A stretch of DNA of 52,504 nucleotides from Bacteroidota bacterium (lineage in GTDB: Bacteria; Bacteroidota; Bacteroidia; Flavobacteriales; Flavobacteriaceae). Position numbers and translations under genes: made by a program. The notes under the pieces were generated by a model. That model worked only from the letters and a program-made list of their open reading frames with translations. It was not told the origin of the DNA and made no database searches. Numbering within the stretch: the first letter of the stretch is position 1; every line of letters starts with the position of its first letter. Location: NCBI GenBank assembly GCA_023390775.1, contig JAEWCF010000020.1, positions 1 through 52,504 of the forward strand. Reading direction: 5' to 3'. Shown in pieces: positions 33,926 through 42,369 of this stretch.

Positions 33926-34029
33926 CTCAGCATCAATCGTTAACCGTAAAAGGCCGCGTTTTCCCACCCTTGTTGAAAACATCGTTGATGCGCTCACGGC
34001 GGGCCTTGTCGGCTTGCGCGAGAAAATCA

Positions 34030-34037
34030 TATATTTG
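34030..34037 (+). promoter_or_regulatory. Promoter -7 box of hydrolase-engB operon
   Basis: TATATTTG is an exact TAnnTTTG match 25 bases before the ATG at 34062. Confidence 0.55.
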
Positions 34038-34061
34038 CCGCTAACTGAAAGCGTGTTTTAG

Positions 34062-34829
34062 ATGGAGAAAGACCTGAAGAAAGAGGGCAAATACAAGTAT
34101 TTTGAGGCTGGCGAGGGCACTCCGATCGTTGTCCTGCACGGATTGATGGGCGGGCTCAGCAATTTTGACGGCGTTGCCAACTTTTTCCCTGATAAAGGGT
34201 ACAAGGTGATCATTCCCGAACTTCCCATCTATACGCAGAATATCCTGAAGACCAACGTCAAGGCTTTTGCCCGATACGTCAAGGATTTCATTACCTACAA
34301 GGGACTCGACCGGGTTATCCTGCTGGGCAATTCACTGGGCGGGCACATTGCGCTCTACCATACCAAGATGTACCCGGAGAAGATGTTGGGACTGGTGATC
34401 ACGGGAAGTTCGGGGTTGTATGAAAGCGCGATGGGCGACAGCTATCCCCGCCGCGGCGATTATGAATATATCCGCGAAAAGGCTCAGGATGTTTTTTACG
34501 ATCCGGCCTGCGCAACAAAAGAAATCGTCGACGAAGTCTACCAGGTGGCCAACGACAGGATCAAACTCATCAAGACTTTGACCATTGCCAAGAGCGCCAT
34601 CCGCCACAACATGGCCAAGGACCTGGCGAAGATGCACGTTCCCACCTGCATCATCTGGGGCCGCAACGACAAGGTGACACCACCCGAGGTTGCCGAAGAA
34701 TTCCACCGCCGCCTGCCGAACTCGAGCCTGTATTGGATCGACAAATGCGGCCACGCCGCGATGATGGAGCACCCGGACGAATTTAACCGGCTGATGTACG
34801 ACTGGCTGCAGAAGCTAAACCTGAAATAA
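34062..34829 (+). CDS. Alpha/beta hydrolase
   Basis: The 255-residue cytoplasmic protein has the alpha/beta-hydrolase pattern: oxyanion segment VVLHGLMGGLSNF (23-35), nucleophile elbow GNSLGG with S91, an acidic residue in IIWGRNDKVTP, and the catalytic histidine in DKCGHAAMMEHP. The family includes esterases, lipases and C-C hydrolases; the substrate is not evident. It is followed after one base by engB, and this pairing suggests co-transcription rather than a shared function. Confidence 0.88.
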   Translation: MEKDLKKEGKYKYFEAGEGTPIVVLHGLMGGLSNFDGVANFFPDKGYKVIIPELPIYTQNILKTNVKAFARYVKDFITYKGLDRVILLGNSLGGHIALYHTKMYPEKMLGLVITGSSGLYESAMGDSYPRRGDYEYIREKAQDVFYDPACATKEIVDEVYQVANDRIKLIKTLTIAKSAIRHNMAKDLAKMHVPTCIIWGRNDKVTPPEVAEEFHRRLPNSSLYWIDKCGHAAMMEHPDEFNRLMYDWLQKLNLK

Positions 34830-34830
34830 C

Positions 34831-35445
34831 ATGAAGATCAATTCGGCGGAATTCGTCATCAGCAACTCGGAGGTATCAAAATGCCCGAAGGAATTCCTGC
34901 CCGAATACGCGTTCATCGGCCGCTCCAACGTGGGCAAATCGTCGCTGATCAACATGCTCACCAACAACAAGAGCCTGGCGAAGACCTCGGGAAGGCCGGG
35001 AAAGACCCAGCTGATCAACCATTTCAAGATCAACCAGAACTGGTTCTTGGTGGATTTGCCCGGCTATGGTTACGCGCGCGTCTCCAAAAAGACCAAGGCC
35101 GTTTTCCAAAAATTCATCACCGACTATTTCGAGAAGCGCGAACAACTTGCCTGCGCTTTCGTTTTGATCGACATCCGCCATGAGGCGCAAAAGATCGACC
35201 TCGAATTCATGCAATATCTGGGCGAAAGCGAAATCCCTTTTTGCATAGTATTCACCAAGGCCGACAAGATCTCGAAGACCAAGATCGACTCGCACGTCGC
35301 GGCGTATCGCAAGCAGTTACTGAGCGGGATGTGGGCCGAGATGCCGACCTATTTTGTCACGTCGTCCACCGATGGGATCGGCCGTGACGAGTTGCTCGAA
35401 TTCATTGACGAGGTCAACCAATCGTATTTCAGGGAAGGAAGTTGA
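34831..35445 (+). CDS. engB: Ribosome biogenesis GTP-binding protein EngB (YihA/YsxC)
   Basis: An essential GTPase needed for late assembly of the large ribosomal subunit. The 204-residue product has G1 GRSNVGKSSL, G2-region SGRPGKTQLINHF, G3 DLPGYGYA and G4 TKADK. Length matches the family. It ends exactly where gldC ends on the other strand (stops at 35443-35445 and 35446-35448), with no room for a separate terminator. Confidence 0.96.
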   Translation: MKINSAEFVISNSEVSKCPKEFLPEYAFIGRSNVGKSSLINMLTNNKSLAKTSGRPGKTQLINHFKINQNWFLVDLPGYGYARVSKKTKAVFQKFITDYFEKREQLACAFVLIDIRHEAQKIDLEFMQYLGESEIPFCIVFTKADKISKTKIDSHVAAYRKQLLSGMWAEMPTYFVTSSTDGIGRDELLEFIDEVNQSYFREGS

Positions 35446-35772
35446 TTATTTCTGCGTGAGTTCCAGTTTCTCGGCGAAATAATCGCAAAAATCCTGCATC
35501 GTATCGCTCATCTGCTCGTCACCGGTGGCGCGGCGGAAAGTATCCGACATTGCGGTAAGTGTCTGGTGGAAGAATTTCTTCATCTCGTCCACAGGCATGT
35601 CCTTGGTCCACAAATCGATCTTGAGTGTTTCCTGCGTCTTTGAATCCCATACCGAAAGCATCACCGCCTTTGTCTTGGCGGCATCAACGCCTCCGTCGGG
35701 TGCGGTCCACGACATGGTTTCGGGCACGCGGTTCTCGTCAAGTTCGATTTCAAATTTTATTTCAGATGTCAT
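35446..35772 (-). CDS. gldC: Gliding motility protein GldC
   Basis: The 108-residue product matches flavobacterial GldC in size and context. It starts MTSEIKFEIELDENRVPETM and contains WTAPDGGVDAAKTKAVMLS and a helical C terminus (FCDYFAEKLEL). It has no signal peptide and is probably cytoplasmic. It is translationally coupled to gldB through a four-base overlap. Gld proteins support gliding and the associated type IX secretion system, but the molecular role of GldC is unknown. Confidence 0.93.
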   Translation of the reverse strand: MTSEIKFEIELDENRVPETMSWTAPDGGVDAAKTKAVMLSVWDSKTQETLKIDLWTKDMPVDEMKKFFHQTLTAMSDTFRRATGDEQMSDTMQDFCDYFAEKLELTQK

Positions 35773-36734
35773 TCCTGTGGTTTCTTGGGTTTGTACTTTG
35801 ATTTTTCAAACAGTGCCTTCGCATCCATAGCGAGCATATCCTGGAGCTTCGTCTCGTTGTTTGCCATGTACGAACGGACGATCTGCCAGCCTACCCATTG
35901 CCCGATCCTTCCGGGGCTTTCATTGTCTATTTCCAGGTAAAACTTGGAAAAGGGCGCCGGCTCTATGAAGCGGTTGGGAAGCCTTGAATCGGAATTGTAC
36001 AGGAGCTGGCCCTGGATGAAATACTGCCAGATGTAACTCTCGTTCTCCGACGCCCAGGCAATTTGCTCGGGCGTGTAACCGATGCGCGCGGCATCCGGGT
36101 ATTCGGGAAGCAAAAGTTCCTTAAGGTACAAAATCTTTCCGTGGTACACCATAAGCGACAGCAGGTTTTTGTCGGTCGGGGGCGGCACTTTGCGCAGCGC
36201 GAAGGATTCCGCGATGTCCGGTGCAATTTGCGAAGGCTCGAAATTTTGCCGGAGGTATTCGGGAAACTGATAAAACTTATGGTCTTTCCCCAAGTAAAGT
36301 TCCAGCGAAACCAGCACGAGCGAATCGGCATAAATCGCCTTGTTGTTGTAATCCATTTCCGAAATCAGCGTGATCACTTTGGGCGTCCGCGTTTCGGGAA
36401 AATAATATTTGATGTGGCGGATGAGATCCTCGATTTCAGATTCGTGCTTGGCAAAATCCGGAAACTTTGCACGGACTTCCCCATAGAGCTCGCGCCACTG
36501 CGGATCGCGCATCTTGTCCAGCCAGACCTGGTCATCGGGATCGGGAAAAAAATAGGGATATCGCTTCCGAAGTGCTGGCAGTGCCGCGGGATCGGCCTCG
36601 AAAAAAAGTTTGTCGAACCGTTCCACGGGAACATCGACCGAAATTTCGGCCACCTTTTCCTCTACCTCGTTTTTCTTATCGCAGGCATAGAATACGATAA
36701 TAAATAGGAAAAATAATATAAATCTTTTGTGCAT
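35769..36734 (-). CDS. gldB: Gliding motility lipoprotein GldB
   Basis: The 321-residue lipoprotein has a hydrophobic signal peptide and lipobox VFYAC (C18). Its mature part matches GldB features: VPVERFDKLFFEADP near the start, RKRYPYFFPDPDDQVWLDKM, VITLISEMDYNNKAIYADSLVLVSLELYLG in outline, and a C-terminal PGRIGQWVGWQIVRSYM. The conserved arrangement with metal-binding-like His/Glu positions is related to DUF2268-type zinc peptidases, though activity is not established. gldB heads the gldB-gldC operon and is divergent from nadE. Confidence 0.93.
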   Translation of the reverse strand: MHKRFILFFLFIIVFYACDKKNEVEEKVAEISVDVPVERFDKLFFEADPAALPALRKRYPYFFPDPDDQVWLDKMRDPQWRELYGEVRAKFPDFAKHESEIEDLIRHIKYYFPETRTPKVITLISEMDYNNKAIYADSLVLVSLELYLGKDHKFYQFPEYLRQNFEPSQIAPDIAESFALRKVPPPTDKNLLSLMVYHGKILYLKELLLPEYPDAARIGYTPEQIAWASENESYIWQYFIQGQLLYNSDSRLPNRFIEPAPFSKFYLEIDNESPGRIGQWVGWQIVRSYMANNETKLQDMLAMDAKALFEKSKYKPKKPQE

Positions 36735-36798
36735 TGTTTATGTAATTTAGCCCGAAGGCCAACCGCGCCAGGTCTTTTAAACGGGGGTTCACTCCGTT

Positions 36799-36806
36799 TA
36801 TTTTTG
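36799..36806 (+). promoter_or_regulatory. Promoter -7 box of nadE
   Basis: TATTTTTG is an exact TAnnTTTG match 37 bases before the nadE ATG. Confidence 0.6.
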
Positions 36807-36842
36807 CAAATATATCGCGGAACCGGATTTCATCAAGACAAA

Positions 36843-37649
36843 ATGGGTAAAAACACTACGATTGATCCGCACGGTGTTGCGGTCCATATCACGGACTGGT
36901 TGGGAAATTACGCGCGTAAGGCCGGCGTGAACGGCTTTGTTGTGGGAATTTCCGGAGGCGTGGATTCGGCGGTCACTTCGGCTCTGTGCGCGCGGACCGG
37001 GCTGACCACCATTTGCATCGAAATGCCCATCCACCAGGCCGAAAGCCATGTTTCCAGGGCCAGGGAGCACATTGCACAGCTCAAGGCCCGGTATCCCAAC
37101 GTCCGGCAGGCCATCGCCGACCTTACCCCCGTGTTCGATGCCTTTAAAATACAGGTTCCCGCCGAGCCCGCCGCCCATGTGGACCTGGCACTGGCCAACG
37201 CGAGGGCGCGGCTTCGGATGACCACGTTGTATTACTTTGCCGGGATGAACAATTTATTGGTAGCCGGCACCGGGAACAAGGTTGAGGATTTCGGCGTGGG
37301 ATTTTTTACCAAGTACGGTGACGGGGGCGTCGACATTTCCCCCATTGCCGATCTGATGAAATCGGAAGTCTATGACCTTGCCGAATACCTGCAGGTCCCG
37401 GATTCCATCCTGCGCGCAAAACCAACCGACGGGCTATTTGGCGATGACCGCAGCGATGAGGACCAACTGGGTGCGTCGTATGACGAACTCGAGTGGGCGA
37501 TGCAGCAGACCGAAGACGGAAAACTGCCCGAGGAATTCGATGGAAGGCAACGCGAAGTCATGGAGATATTCAGGAAAAAGAACATCGCGAACCGGCACAA
37601 GATGAATCCGATTCCGGTCTGTATCATCCCCGTCAGCCTCAAAAATTGA
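36843..37649 (+). CDS. nadE: NAD(+) synthetase (ammonia-type NadE)
   Basis: NadE amidates nicotinic acid adenine dinucleotide to NAD+ with ATP. The 268-residue product has the PP-loop SGGVDSA (37-43), ICIEMPIHQ, and AGTGNKVEDFGVGFFTKYGD, which binds the adenylate. There is no N-terminal glutaminase domain, so it is the short, ammonia-using form. The ATG at 36843 is chosen because the reading frame upstream (from 36729) crosses the promoter and has no family similarity. This neighbourhood (gldB, gldC, nadE) is typical of Flavobacteria. Confidence 0.95.
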   Translation: MGKNTTIDPHGVAVHITDWLGNYARKAGVNGFVVGISGGVDSAVTSALCARTGLTTICIEMPIHQAESHVSRAREHIAQLKARYPNVRQAIADLTPVFDAFKIQVPAEPAAHVDLALANARARLRMTTLYYFAGMNNLLVAGTGNKVEDFGVGFFTKYGDGGVDISPIADLMKSEVYDLAEYLQVPDSILRAKPTDGLFGDDRSDEDQLGASYDELEWAMQQTEDGKLPEEFDGRQREVMEIFRKKNIANRHKMNPIPVCIIPVSLKN

Positions 37650-37730
37650 AATTTTGATTCACAGAGGATTACATTTTTTATTAAATTTACTTAAACCCCG
37701 AATCGATAAACATTCTAAAAAATTACCATT

Positions 37731-38360
37731 ATGATTAACGTATGTTTAGCGGATAATTTTCCGGTGGTTCACTACGGCGTCAAATCCTATTTCAGGGAGC
37801 ACGCCGAAATAAACGTAGTGTCAAACGTCGGGAACTTCTTCATGATTCCCGAGGCGCTCAAGAACAAGGAAATCGACGTACTGATCATGGATCTTGAACT
37901 TGACGGCCTTACGAGCATCTACGAGATAAAAGCCATCATCAAAAACCATCCGAAGACCAAAATCATCATATTCACCAGCCTTTCCGAACAAATTTACGCC
38001 CCGAACGCGATCAAATCGGGCGTTTCGGGATTTGTGCATAAATCGTCAAAACTGGAGCAGCTTGGCGTAACGATCATGAAAGTGCACCAGGGAACCATTG
38101 TGCTCAGCGATGCGATCAAACGCAACCTGGCACTCATCGCGAAACAAAACAAAAGCGAAAGGCTTTACCGAAAACTCTCCAACCGCGAAATCGAGGTGCT
38201 GCGCTACCTGAGCGACGGAAAGAAAAACAACGAAATCTCCAAGATCCTCAACCTCAACGAGAAAACGGTGAGCACGTACAAGCTTCGGCTCTTGACAAAG
38301 CTGAACGTAACCAATCTCGTCGATCTGGTCAACAAGGCAAAAACACTGGAAATCGTCTAG
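37731..38360 (+). CDS. Response regulator, NarL/FixJ (LuxR) type
   Basis: The 209-residue product has a receiver domain (residues 2-120) with acidic D8, phospho-acceptor D54 (LIMDLELDG), T82 and K104, followed by a LuxR-type helix-turn-helix (LSNREIEVLRYLSDGKKNNE, then ILNLNEKTVSTYKLRL). It is therefore a DNA-binding regulator controlled by phosphorylation. No histidine kinase is encoded nearby, so it is an orphan. Its stop codon overlaps the dnaG stop on the opposite strand. Its targets are unknown. Confidence 0.93.
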   Translation: MINVCLADNFPVVHYGVKSYFREHAEINVVSNVGNFFMIPEALKNKEIDVLIMDLELDGLTSIYEIKAIIKNHPKTKIIIFTSLSEQIYAPNAIKSGVSGFVHKSSKLEQLGVTIMKVHQGTIVLSDAIKRNLALIAKQNKSERLYRKLSNREIEVLRYLSDGKKNNEISKILNLNEKTVSTYKLRLLTKLNVTNLVDLVNKAKTLEIV

Positions 38361-40330
38361 TTATACCGCGACATTACCCTTCCCAGTTTGGCTGAAAATT
38401 GCGACACCAGTTTGGTGTACTGCATGGCCATGAACATAGAATCGGCATGGTCGGCCTGTGGATCGCTCAAAAGAGATTGCTTGAGTTCCTCAATCAGCCT
38501 GTTGACCAGGAACCACCGAAGGGTCAGGATGGTTTCGCTGACGTATTGCGCGACGGTCTGCTCCTTTTGCTTGACGAATATTTGTTGACCTTCCCAATTG
38601 CCGAGGGTCAGGCGTTCCTCTCGCATGAGGATGTCGGTGACCTCCGATTCCAGGCCTTCGGGCAGCCGGGAAATGTAATGCTCGAGCGAAAATTCGTCGT
38701 TTTGGTGAAAATAGGCAATCAGGTCCTCGAAAATCTGCCTGAAGAGCGGATGTGCCAATTCAACCTCGTCCTCCTGCAGGCTGAGGTAAATCCGGTCGTA
38801 AACCTTGTATTCACGCATCACCGACTCCATTTCCTCCTGGCCGCTTTCGTCCGTCTTAAGGATCAGGTCCTCAAATTCCTCGGTGCGGTTGCCGTAAAGC
38901 AATAATATTTCAATGATCTTGCGTTCAAGTTCGAACAGAATGTCGACTTTTTCAGGTTGGCGCTCGTCATTTCGCACCACCTCGAATGCCTGCTGCTGTT
39001 TCTTGAATTCTTTACCGGCCTGTTCGATGTCCTTTTGAACCAACTGCGCCAGTGTGCTCACCAGGACCTGCTCGGAGATATCCATGATCCGGGCAGTCTC
39101 CTGAATGTAGACCTCGCGCTGGATCCTGTCGGGGATTTTGGCGATGCTGCCCACCATGTCCCGGATCAGGTCGGCCTTCTTGATGGGGTCCTGACGTGCG
39201 TCGTCCATGAGCAGGGAAGCCTTGAAACGAATGAAATCGGTGGCGTTTTCCTGAAGGTATTCGGATAATTGTGCCGGCGGCGTTTTCCGGGCGAAGGAAT
39301 CGGGATCGTCCCCATCCGGAAACGTGCAGACGCGGACGTTCATCCCGGCCTCCAGGATCAGGTCGATCCCGCGGATGGAAGCGCGCAAACCGGCCGCATC
39401 GCCGTCAAAAAGAACCGTGATATTCTTGGTAAGCCTTGAAATAAGCCGAATCTGGTCCGGTGTAAGCGCAGTCCCGGATGACGCAACCACATTTTCGATC
39501 CCGGACTGGTTGAACTGGATGACATCGGTATAACCTTCCACGAGATAGCAATTGTCAAGCTTGGCAATAGACTGTTTGGCCTGGAAAATCCCGTACAGGA
39601 CCTTGCTCTTGTGGTAAATGTCGCTTTCCGGGGAGTTCAGGTATTTGGCTGCCTTCTTGTCGTTGCCAAGGATTCTCCCGCCAAAGCCGAGCACACGCCC
39701 GGACATGCTGTGGATGGGGAAGATGACGCGGCCGCGGAAACGGTCAATCAGCCTGTCTTCCTTGTTGATGGTAAGCCCCGTGCTTTCCAAAAATTCCAGC
39801 TTGTAGCCCTTGCCGAGCGCCTCTTTTGAAAATGCGTCCCAGCTTTCCGGCGAATAGCCAAGGCCGAATTTACGGATCGTGTCCATCGAGAAGCCGCGCT
39901 CCTTGAAATAGGTAAGCCCGATGGCCTTGCCTTCCTCCTGGTGAAGCAGGACGTCGTGAAAATACTTTTGGGCAAATTCCGAGACCAGGTACATGCTCTC
40001 GCGAAGGTCGGCGCCTGCTTTCTCTTCATCGGTCTTCTCGGTTTCCTCGATGGCAATGTTGTATTTTCGCGCGAGGTAGCGGATGGCTTCAGGATAGGTG
40101 AAATGCTCGTGCTCCATGAGGAAGGCGACCACGTTGCCGCCCTTGCCCGACGAAAAATCCTTCCAGATCTGTTTGACCGGCGAGACCATGAAAGAAGGCG
40201 AGCGCTCGTCGGTGAACGGGCTCAAGCCCTTGAGGTTGCTGCCCGAGCGCTTGAGCTGCACGAAATCGCCGATGACTTCCTCGACGCGCGCGGTCTCAAA
40301 AACGGTATCGATGGTGGCCCTGGAGATCAT
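38357..40330 (-). CDS. dnaG: DNA primase DnaG (zinc-binding residues absent)
   Basis: DnaG makes RNA primers at the replication fork. The 657-residue product has an N-terminal CHC2-like domain, a catalytic core with TOPRIM motifs (NCYLVEGYTDVIQF; ITVLFDGDAAGLRASIRGID; PDGDDPDSFA) and a C-terminal helicase-interaction region. The zinc-ribbon positions normally filled by C-x2-H and C-x2-C are S37, T40, D58 and S61 (KGLSPFTDERSPSF; WKDFSSGKGG), so the domain cannot bind zinc in the usual way although its fold-forming residues are kept. I believe related Flavobacteria share this, from memory. A promoter box and a palindromic repeat occupy the leader. Confidence 0.96.
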   Translation of the reverse strand: MISRATIDTVFETARVEEVIGDFVQLKRSGSNLKGLSPFTDERSPSFMVSPVKQIWKDFSSGKGGNVVAFLMEHEHFTYPEAIRYLARKYNIAIEETEKTDEEKAGADLRESMYLVSEFAQKYFHDVLLHQEEGKAIGLTYFKERGFSMDTIRKFGLGYSPESWDAFSKEALGKGYKLEFLESTGLTINKEDRLIDRFRGRVIFPIHSMSGRVLGFGGRILGNDKKAAKYLNSPESDIYHKSKVLYGIFQAKQSIAKLDNCYLVEGYTDVIQFNQSGIENVVASSGTALTPDQIRLISRLTKNITVLFDGDAAGLRASIRGIDLILEAGMNVRVCTFPDGDDPDSFARKTPPAQLSEYLQENATDFIRFKASLLMDDARQDPIKKADLIRDMVGSIAKIPDRIQREVYIQETARIMDISEQVLVSTLAQLVQKDIEQAGKEFKKQQQAFEVVRNDERQPEKVDILFELERKIIEILLLYGNRTEEFEDLILKTDESGQEEMESVMREYKVYDRIYLSLQEDEVELAHPLFRQIFEDLIAYFHQNDEFSLEHYISRLPEGLESEVTDILMREERLTLGNWEGQQIFVKQKEQTVAQYVSETILTLRWFLVNRLIEELKQSLLSDPQADHADSMFMAMQYTKLVSQFSAKLGRVMSRYN

Positions 40331-40368
40331 GGTGAAAATTTAACAAAAAGTGCGGTTTTGGCCGGAAT

Positions 40369-40439
40369 GACCTCAAAGGTTTTATTGCGCTTCGCTCCAT
40401 ACAATTCGGCGTCGCCCCGGGTTGAAAACCTTTGAGGTC
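40369..40439. repeat. Palindromic dispersed element with 15-bp arms, in dnaG leader
   Basis: GACCTCAAAGGTTTT (40369-40383) and AAAACCTTTGAGGTC (40425-40439) are perfect inverse arms around a 41-base core. The arms match the palindrome at 15542-15570. The core, CGCTTCGCTCC-N6-TTCGGC-N2-CGCC-N-CGGGT, matches 26004-26038. No coding capacity. Confidence 0.85.
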
Positions 40440-40445
40440 TGGCGC

Positions 40446-40453
40446 CAAAGATA
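40446..40453 (-). promoter_or_regulatory. Promoter -7 box of dnaG
   Basis: Minus-strand TATCTTTG matches TAnnTTTG. Transcription would begin near 40440, so the palindromic element would lie at the very 5' end of a leader of about 110 bases. Confidence 0.55.
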
Positions 40454-40556
40454 GCAAATTGCCCCGTTTTACCGCGATGCCCAGCCCCGATCGCAGCGGT
40501 TACCGCCGCCATAGCGGCCGGTTCGAGCGGAGAGCGGGAACATGCTCCCAAAAAAT

Positions 40557-40582
40557 AAAAAAAAGCCCCCGAAAGGAGGCTT
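40557..40582 (-). terminator. Terminator of the sigma/anti-sigma/barrel operon
   Basis: On the minus strand AAGCCTCC pairs with GGGGGCTT (one G-T) across TTTC, followed by TTTTTTA. It begins 26 bases after the stop codon at 40608. Confidence 0.85.
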
Positions 40583-40607
40583 CTTCACTTTATAACTAAC
40601 CCAAAAA

Positions 40608-41669
40608 CTAATTAAAATCAAACCTGAGGCCGAGTGAAACATTGTGCTGGTCCACCGGATTGCTGTGGAAAAGCGGGTTCAGGTCATACTTGGCATACAA
40701 GCTCATGTTTTTGTAACCCACATAGGTCGCGACCCCGTATTGGAAATCACTGGCATTGAAATCGCCCTTTCGACGCATTTCCACCTTGTCGCCGTCGATC
40801 TCGTACCGCAGCACCTGTTTTGACTTGAGCCTGATCCCGCCGTAACCGCCCAATCCCATGCGCCATCCGGCTTGTTTGCGAAAGACGCCGTGTGAGTTCT
40901 GCCTCCCGAAATCCAGCTCAAGAAACACCGGAACCGACAAGTAGACGTTGCGAAGGCGGGAATGTTTCAAATTTACGTCACTTTCTGCCAAATAAGTTTG
41001 ATTTCCCTCTGCGACGAAGTAGCGGTTATTGGTTGGGCGCAAATTGTTGTACATAAGCGACAGCCCGTATTTCCCCTGGAACATATTATTGTTCTTGAAA
41101 AGTCGCGTGGTAAACGAGACTCCCCATTCATAGTACGCCGAATTGTTGAAGTGGAAATCTGAGTGCGAGACATTTCCATTTGTCATGACATTGTTCCAGC
41201 CAGTCGAGAAAACGAATTGCGAAGTGGTGCGCATGTCGCCGCGCGTTGAATCGCGTCTTGCGGATTCGCGCACCCGGTCCTTAAAAGTAAGGGGCATCCC
41301 GACGCGGATTTCATAACGCGCACTGGTGTCTTTTTCGCGGATCTTGCCGTCGACCTTGTCTTTTACCAATTGGGTAAGTTCGCGCTGGGCCTCGGCGACG
41401 CGGTTTTCGATGGCGCGGGCCCGTGTCTCGGCGAGTTTGAGTTTGCGCTCGTCGGCTTCGGCATTGGAAATATTGCCCGCCTCAAGTTGTTGGTTGACCG
41501 TTTCGACCTCAAACTTGAGCGCCGCCTTTTCTTCGCGGGTGATTTCCTCGATTTGTTCGGCAATTGCCCTGGCTCGGGATTCAAAGGTTTGGGCGGGGAT
41601 TTCCTGTGCCGATAATTGGCTCACGAACGGGCATAGGAAGAGTGCAAGGGAAAAGATAAAATTCCTCAT
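40608..41669 (-). CDS. Outer-membrane beta-barrel protein with N-terminal coiled coil
   Basis: The 353-residue product has a signal peptide (cut near SQLSAQ) and a strongly charged helical segment (residues ~28-110, with heptads such as ARAIAEQIEEITREEKAALK and AETRARAIENRVAEAQREL), predicted as a coiled coil. A C-terminal barrel of alternating beta strands follows (FHFNNSAYYEWGVSFTTRLF; RNVYLSVPVFLELDF; MSLYAKYDLNPLF), ending in aromatic LGLRFDFN as outer-membrane barrels do. It is the third gene of an ECF sigma operon and is a plausible target or sensor of that system; this is inference. I do not recognise a closer family. Confidence 0.8.
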   Translation of the reverse strand: MRNFIFSLALFLCPFVSQLSAQEIPAQTFESRARAIAEQIEEITREEKAALKFEVETVNQQLEAGNISNAEADERKLKLAETRARAIENRVAEAQRELTQLVKDKVDGKIREKDTSARYEIRVGMPLTFKDRVRESARRDSTRGDMRTTSQFVFSTGWNNVMTNGNVSHSDFHFNNSAYYEWGVSFTTRLFKNNNMFQGKYGLSLMYNNLRPTNNRYFVAEGNQTYLAESDVNLKHSRLRNVYLSVPVFLELDFGRQNSHGVFRKQAGWRMGLGGYGGIRLKSKQVLRYEIDGDKVEMRRKGDFNASDFQYGVATYVGYKNMSLYAKYDLNPLFHSNPVDQHNVSLGLRFDFN

Positions 41670-41700
41670 TTTGATTTGATTTTTGATTAATTGATGATTG

Positions 41701-42369
41701 TTACTCCTGATTGCGGTTGGCCAAAGCGACCTTTACGTTCTTGTAATTCTTGCCGACGGTCCTGATCACCTTCTCGCGAAAGGTGAGTTCAAGTTCGCCA
41801 TCGACCTGTGAAAGCAGCGTACCGGCATCCACTTTCACTTTTGTTTCGCCCTGCGCGGGGCTGGACCCGGTCGCCGCGATGAGTTCGTCAACTCCGGGTC
41901 CGGGATTTTGGATATTCATGGGTTTGTCCTGAGGGGCGTCCGATTGTGTTTCTGTGACCGGGTTGATGATCTGCCGGTCAGAAGCTCCTTGCGAATGTTT
42001 AACCTCCGCGACGGCCTCACGGTTTTTGGGAGCGAGCCTTGGCGCCGGGGACACCTTGGTTTGCGGGACCACCCGGAAATCCTCGCCTTTGACATTGGCC
42101 CTCGTTTCGGGGACCGATGGCGCTTCCACTACCCTTTCAATTGTTCCCTGCGGATTGTCGCCACGGGTCATCAACAAGGCCGTCAACAAGATCGCCACCA
42201 CCGACGCTGCCGCATAATAGATCCAACCGATGCGGCGTACGGGTTTCTCTTTCTTGCTCTCCGTCATCGAGAGCATGGCATCGAGCCTGTCCCAAGCCTG
42301 TGGCGAGGGTGCGATCTCGCGCGCCTCCAGTTTGTCCCTAAACTCCCGTTCTATTTTAGTTCGTCCCAT
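41701..42369 (-). CDS. Membrane anti-sigma-like protein
   Basis: The 222-residue product has an N-terminal cytoplasmic segment of about 65 residues (REFRDKLEAREIAPSPQAWD, as in Bacteroidota anti-sigma-like partners), one membrane helix (IYYAAASVVAILLTALLM, around 70-88) and a Pro/Gln/Ser-rich periplasmic part. The last ~45 residues are charged (VDGELELTFREKVIRTVGKN). It overlaps the sigma gene by 14 bases. It probably holds the sigma factor at the membrane until an envelope signal arrives; no classical zinc (ZAS) motif is visible, so this rests on topology and context. Confidence 0.75.
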   Translation of the reverse strand: MGRTKIEREFRDKLEAREIAPSPQAWDRLDAMLSMTESKKEKPVRRIGWIYYAAASVVAILLTALLMTRGDNPQGTIERVVEAPSVPETRANVKGEDFRVVPQTKVSPAPRLAPKNREAVAEVKHSQGASDRQIINPVTETQSDAPQDKPMNIQNPGPGVDELIAATGSSPAQGETKVKVDAGTLLSQVDGELELTFREKVIRTVGKNYKNVKVALANRNQE

